NCBI RefSeq assembly: GCF_037154085.1
Contig: NZ_JBANRM010000003.1
Coordinates: 496,001 to 560,000, forward strand
Source: Andeanibacterium fulvum
Lineage (GTDB): Bacteria > Pseudomonadota > Alphaproteobacteria > Sphingomonadales > Sphingomonadaceae
DNA: 64,000 nt
Direction of reading: 5' to 3'
Below, one piece after another: positions 59,746 to 64,000 of the stretch (position 1 is its first letter; every line of letters begins with the position of its first letter). Both the position numbers and the translations under genes were made by a program. A model generated the notes under the pieces. That model saw nothing but the letters and a program-made list of their open reading frames with translations. It had not been told where the DNA came from and ran no database searches.

Positions 59746-61804
59746 GGGCAGGCTCCAGCTCGATCGAGGCGAAGACGCCGCCGAACAGGCCGAACATCTC
59801 CCTTGCCATCCGCACGACCGCATCCCGGTCGGCCGGATCGGCGAAGGAATTCACCAGCCGGGCAAAGAAGGCCATGTGGTGCTGATCGAGCGCGCCGTGG
59901 GACGTGAGGTACGTGAAGGCCTGAGGCGGCAGGCCGAGATTTTCGGCCACCGCGCTTGCCCCGCGCTGCGCCAGTGCCACGCTGACGCTTTCCAGCACAT
60001 AGACCGTGCCGAAGAAGGACACCGGATTGCCCTCGCGGATGGAGCGATAGGCATGGTTCACCATGGCGCGGGTGGCAGGTGCGGGCTAGCCGTGGCGCAC
60101 GGCCTCGGCATTGCCGCCCGCAGCCGCGATATCGGAAAGTATCCACTCCTCGTGGCCTTCTTCCTCCTCGATATAATCGTCGAGCGCGGCAATCAGTTCG
60201 GGCCGGTGGCGCAGCCGCTCATGCGCGGCGCACATCAGCGGCACTGTGTGTTTCACATGGTGATAGGCCTGCGTCAGGTAATCGAGATAGGCCTGCCGGG
60301 TGATCGTACCGGTGAGCCCGGCCTGCAATTGCGGGATGGCAAGGAAGGCCAGCCTCTCGCGGACAGTGGCGGCTTCCAGCACAGTGAAGAAGTCGGGCTC
60401 GCCCGAGCAATAGGCGGCGAGGATTTCCTTGCGACGCAGGCGGCCATTGCCGGTCAGCCGTCCGTTTCCGGGCGTGAAATGCGCCGTCTCGCGCCAGCGG
60501 GCGATCCGGGCATAGGGCGGCAATTGGGCATTGACCGCCGCGACCGCCGCAGACAGGTCCGCAACCGGGCTGGCGGGCACCAGCAGCGCCTCGGGAGCGG
60601 GCAAGCCGTCGCCATAGACCATGGCCTGTGCGATCTCGGGGCGGGCAGCCAGGCTCGCCTCGATCCATTCGGGCGAGATGTTGCGGCCGAAGCTGGTGAC
60701 GATCAGGCTGGACTTGCGCCCTTCGATCCATAGCCGCCCCATATCGTCGATCCGGCCGATATCGCCGGTGGCGAATGGCCCCGGCTGGCGGTCCTCGCCG
60801 CCCGTGCCACCCACTGTGCCAAGGCAGAGCGGACCATCGAGAACGATCTCGCCATCGTCGGCGATACGCACCTGCATGTGGCCGAGCGGCTTGCCGACGG
60901 AACCGGGCTCGCTTGCGCTCCCATCCTCCAGCGCGACGACCGAGGCGCATTCGGTGAGGCCATAGCCCTGCCGCACTGGCAGGCCGAGCGCCCTTGCCCG
61001 TGCGAGCAGGGCTGGCGGAACATGCGCCCCGCCCACTGCGACCAGCGTCAGCTGCGGCAGGCGCGTGCCGCTCCGCTCCATCGCGGCGACAAGCCCGGCG
61101 AGATATTCCGGCACCAGGATCAGCGATGTGATCCCGAACCGCCCGATCGCCCGCAGCATCTCCGCGAAATCGGGGCGGAAAGGATCGGCCAGCCCGACGT
61201 CGGCCTGTGGCGGGCAGACATAGGTGCCCCCGGCCAGCAGCGTGGCGAAGAAGCCCGCGACCGTTTCCAGCAGGATACCCGGCGGCAGCAGGGCCAGATG
61301 CCGGCCTGCATGGCGCATGCCGACCGCCTCGACCACCGAAGCGGCCACGGCAAGCATGTGATCGGCCGACAGGCAGACGCCCCTGGGCGTGCCGGTGGAG
61401 CCGGAGGTAAAGGTTATCCGCGCCGTCCCGGGGGGCAATGGGGGGGACGGCGCGGTCTCACGGTGCCCGGCGCGCTCACTGGGGACACGATCGGAGATCA
61501 TCCGGGCACCGCAAGCCGTAATCGCGTGTCTGGTCTGCTCTGGCGTGAAGAACAAAGGCAGGGAGAGGACGGGAATGGCCGCCTCCAGCAAGGCAAGGTC
61601 GCTTATGGCCTGCCGCACGCCGTGATCGAGCTGCATCGCCGCCGGGACATCCGGGGCCATGTCGCGCGCCAGCACGCGGGCCGTATCCGCAACGATGCGG
61701 GCCAGTTCGGCATAAGTGACAGGCTCGCCCGCACCGGGATCGAGCGCGATGCGCCGGGGATCGGCGGCGGCATGGGCCGCCAGGGCTTCGAGCAGGATGG
61801 TCAT
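59732..61804 (-). pseudogene. AMP-ligase/heme-oxygenase-like fusion interrupted by an in-frame TAG
   Basis: ATG at 61804 overlaps the preceding stop (ATGA). Residues 1 to about 455 are an AMP-forming ligase: ITFTSGSTGTPRGVCLS near 140, GYGLTECA, FATGDIGRI and the C-terminal TGNGRLRRKEI. From about residue 475 a heme-oxygenase-like (diiron oxidase type) domain begins (RLAFLAIPQLQAGLTG...AYHHVKHTVPLM...EEEEGHEEWILSDI). It stops at TAG, 60088-60086, after EAVRHG. Reading continues in the same frame with PAPATRAMVNHAYRSIREGNPVSFFG and HGALDQHHMAFF to 59732, completing the domain. One base change (CAG to TAG) would explain it. The break divides the likely metal ligands. It may be a pseudogene, a read-through gene or a sequence error. 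Confidence 0.85.
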
Positions 61805-62400
61805 GCCGCCTCCCGCCGATTGCGCCGCGCCATGAAGGCCGCGATGGCGCCCTGCCCTTCGCGGATAATCCCGGCGCAGACCTGCGGATCGGTCTGGTAA
61901 TAGCGCCCCCATTCGGCCGCGGCGGCGCCCAGCCGTTCGGGCCGGGCGGGCGCGAGCACGATCAGCGGCACGCCGATGCGGGCGAAGATGCGGCGCAGCG
62001 GCGCGGTCAGGGTCGCGACGGCGATCTCGCTGCCTCCGGCAAGGTCGTTCGCGGCGGCGCCCCACAGCTCGATCATCGCCATGGCATTGTCTGCGGCGAA
62101 ATTGCCGATCTCGACCACGTCGCTTCGCTCGATCCTGCGGCCGAGAGCGGCCTCGAGACAGGCCTCGACCGGGCAGTCCAGATAGGCTTCGAGAAACAGG
62201 CCAGCCTCATCGGCCCGCCGGTAGCCGAGCATCGCGCCCGTACCTCCGGAACCATGGGCGAGATAGTCGCGGAACGAGGGAGCCGGCCGGGCCCCGAAGA
62301 CGTCCATATATCTGCGGCCGATTAGCGAAATGTCGGTGATCTGGGGCATCCATTGCTCCTCGCTGTCGAGGGCAAGACGCCGCCGCCGGACAACCTCCAC
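61801..62400 (-). CDS. Thermostable-hemolysin family protein (GNAT/acyltransferase-like)
   Basis: The 199-residue protein resembles the T_hemolysin family (PF12261-like) in LGYRRADEAGLFLEAYLDCPVEACLEAALGRRIERSDVVEIGNFAADNAMAMIELWGAAAN. The family's fold resembles N-acyltransferases and AHL synthases, and the hemolysin name comes from Vibrio. The start is GTG at 62400; ATG at 62349, with AGGAG close to it, is the alternative. It is the first gene of the cluster and overlaps the ligase gene by 4 bp. An acyl-transfer role next to an adenylating enzyme is inferred, not shown. Confidence 0.8.
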   Translation of the reverse strand: MEVVRRRRLALDSEEQWMPQITDISLIGRRYMDVFGARPAPSFRDYLAHGSGGTGAMLGYRRADEAGLFLEAYLDCPVEACLEAALGRRIERSDVVEIGNFAADNAMAMIELWGAAANDLAGGSEIAVATLTAPLRRIFARIGVPLIVLAPARPERLGAAAAEWGRYYQTDPQVCAGIIREGQGAIAAFMARRNRREAA

Positions 62401-62454
62401 AGTCCGGCGGGACGCAAAAATGCCGCGGGGCGACTTGGGGCCGCTTGGGGCCGC

Positions 62455-64000
62455 TTAGTGCCCGGAAGTCGTGTCGATCGGCCCTTTAGGCTTGGGAGCG
62501 AGCCAGATCAGGGTTGCGGATGCAAAGAACACAAGCGCAATGATCGCAAAGATATTAAGCGTCGCCAACATCAGGCTCTGCCCTTCGACCAGATAGGAAA
62601 GATTGGCCACCGCGGCTTCGGGCGGTGCGCCCCCGGCAACCATCCCATCCACCACATCCTGCGCATGCGGCATGGCACCGGCCAGCTCGGTCTGGTTCGT
62701 GCGTGCGGCATTGCTCCACCCGGTCTGGGCAAGAGCGGCGGCAAAGGCGCCCGCCAGCGTGCGCATGAAGTTCGATACGCCCGCCGCATTGGCGGCCTCC
62801 TCCGGGTCCACACTGGCCATGGCGAGCCCTGTAACGGGGATGAAGAACATCACCATGAACAGGCCCGAGGCCAGAGTGGGCCACGCCATCTGCCAGAAGG
62901 TGACATCGGGGGTAAAGCTCATGCGCCATACATGGATCGCGCCCAGCCCGATCAGGCCGAAACAGATAATCAGGCGAGCATCGATCCGCTCTACCGCCTT
63001 GCCCACCGCAGGCGCGCTCGCAATCGCCAGCAAGCCCATCATGCCTGTCGCCAGCCCGGCCCAGGTAGCGGTGTAGCCCATATTGGTCTGCAGCCAGAGC
63101 GGTATCAGCACCAGCGAGGCGAAGAAGGCCGCAAAGCCGGCGCTGTATGTGATCGCAGAAGCAGTGAAGCCGCGATGGCGGAAAATCCTCAGGTCGACGA
63201 TGGGGTTGGGCTCGGTCAGTTCCCAGATCAGGAAGGCGAGGAAGCCGACCACCGCGACGATGGCGAGAATGACGATCTCGCTGGAGGCGAACCAGTCATG
63301 ATTGCGCCCTTCGTCCAGCATGATCTGCAACGCGCCCACCCATACAATCAGCAGAACGAGGCCTACCACGTCGATCGAGGCACGCTCGCGCGGATCGGGC
63401 TGCCCGCGCAGCATCGACCAGGCAATGAAGCCCCCGACCAGCGCGATGGGTACCTTCATATGGAAGATCCACGGCCAGCCGATGCTATCGCTGATGATCC
63501 CCCCAAGGATCGGGCCCGCGACCGGGGCGATCAAAGTCGTCATGGCCCAGATGATGGCAGCGATGGTCGCCTTCTGCGGCGGGAATATGCGCAGCAGCAG
63601 CATCTGGGACAGCGGCATGAGCGGCCCGCCGACAAGGCCCAGCAGCACTCGCCCCGCCAGCAACATGCCCAGCGAATGGGCAAGTCCGCAGAGCAGGGAG
63701 ATGACGCCGAACGCCAGGTAGCAGGTGATGAACACCCTTTGCGCGCCGAACCTTTTGGTCAGCCAGCCGGTCAGCGGAACCGTGATCGCCTCCGCCACGG
63801 CATAGGAAGTTATGACCCAGGTGCCCTGACTGGCCGAAACGCCCAGCGATCCAGCAATGTTCGGCACCGAGACATTGGCGATGGTCGTATCGAGGACGAC
63901 GAGGAAATTGCCGAAACCGATGGCCAGCGCGGCGATCAGCAGCCGCAAGCCGGTAAGCGGAACCGGGCCGGCGGGGGCCTGCCCCGCCGCCGATGGAGTG
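62455..64000 (-). CDS. DHA2 family MFS exporter (EmrB/QacA type), 5' partial
   Basis: The frame stays open to the window edge, reading TPSAAGQAPAGPVPLTGLRLLIAALAIGFG, so the true start lies outside. A TTG at 63948 is not needed. About 14 hydrophobic segments are visible, with FLVVLDTTIANVSVPNIAGSLGVS and the motif A-like region LTGWLTKRFGAQRVF typical of DHA2 drug exporters. The family usually works with an EmrA-type adaptor, which may lie just beyond the edge. It precedes the thermostable-hemolysin gene by 54 bp on the same strand and may export the cluster's product. Confidence 0.9.
   Translation of the reverse strand, partial: TPSAAGQAPAGPVPLTGLRLLIAALAIGFGNFLVVLDTTIANVSVPNIAGSLGVSASQGTWVITSYAVAEAITVPLTGWLTKRFGAQRVFITCYLAFGVISLLCGLAHSLGMLLAGRVLLGLVGGPLMPLSQMLLLRIFPPQKATIAAIIWAMTTLIAPVAGPILGGIISDSIGWPWIFHMKVPIALVGGFIAWSMLRGQPDPRERASIDVVGLVLLIVWVGALQIMLDEGRNHDWFASSEIVILAIVAVVGFLAFLIWELTEPNPIVDLRIFRHRGFTASAITYSAGFAAFFASLVLIPLWLQTNMGYTATWAGLATGMMGLLAIASAPAVGKAVERIDARLIICFGLIGLGAIHVWRMSFTPDVTFWQMAWPTLASGLFMVMFFIPVTGLAMASVDPEEAANAAGVSNFMRTLAGAFAAALAQTGWSNAARTNQTELAGAMPHAQDVVDGMVAGGAPPEAAVANLSYLVEGQSLMLATLNIFAIIALVFFASATLIWLAPKPKGPIDTTSGH

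Noticed and set aside
7..64000. tRNA, rRNA or insertion-sequence genes
   Set aside because: I looked for T-loop motifs, transposase motifs and long terminal inverted repeats by eye and found none that hold up. A covariance-model search could still find one.

Overview
The window is high-GC alphaproteobacterial DNA, most likely from a sphingomonad (Sphingobium/Novosphingobium-like). The reasons are the density of TonB-dependent receptors (TBDRs), the two ECF sigma-FecR-TBDR modules, an intergenic palindrome of the kind common in sphingomonad genomes, and the aromatic-catabolism genes. The organism is inferred; no rRNA or tRNA gene was found to confirm it.

Layout. 1-521: end of a CDP-alcohol phosphatidyltransferase. 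655-1458: IclR regulator with a palindrome in its promoter. 1451-5738: a p-cresol/eugenol-hydroxylase-type flavocytochrome operon (FAD subunit, c-type cytochrome, small Tat-type protein), divergent from a XylR/DmpR-type sigma-54 activator, with a near-perfect -24/-12 promoter for each direction between them. 5735-9739: AraC regulator, cytochrome P450, pirin and LysR. 9740-10710: repeat-rich region with an orphan small gene. 10851-15419: alpha/beta hydrolase, then a formylglycine-generating enzyme divergent from an arylsulfatase. 15461-22364: RND efflux operon with a TetR repressor and two matching operators. 22603-27384: a 1,593-residue secreted repeat protein.

27717-40009 is a phosphorus-scavenging island. 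It encodes phosphonoacetaldehyde hydrolase, a TIGR03364-type FAD oxidase, a DUF5690-type transporter, a LamG/purple-acid-phosphatase-like esterase, a phosphocholine-type phospholipase C, an HD-domain oxygenase, a TBDR and a GntR/UTRA regulator. Three copies of one TGGTATAG-type operator lie in front of its transcription units, and two of them abut Pho-box-like sequences. I infer a system that frees phosphonate or phosphate headgroups outside the cytoplasm, imports them and releases phosphate, under GntR and probably PhoB control. A second operon (40022-45598: TBDR, GDPD, cytochrome b561, TBDR) and a PhoD phosphatase next to an ECF-FecR-TBDR unit continue the phosphorus/iron theme to 53724.

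53822-64000 (minus strand) is a tightly packed array: DHA2 exporter, 'thermostable hemolysin' GNAT-like protein, AMP-ligase fused to a heme-oxygenase-like domain, SDR, TPR protein, methyltransferase, ECF sigma, FecR and TBDR with an STN domain. It looks like make-export-sense-reimport machinery for an unidentified small molecule, possibly a metallophore. The ligase/oxygenase gene is split by an in-frame TAG codon.

A dispersed repeat of about 150-190 bp is present in inverted orientation at about 9.9-10.1 kb and 46.9-47.0 kb. At each site it sits beside a small orphan gene bracketed by a 23-bp motif.
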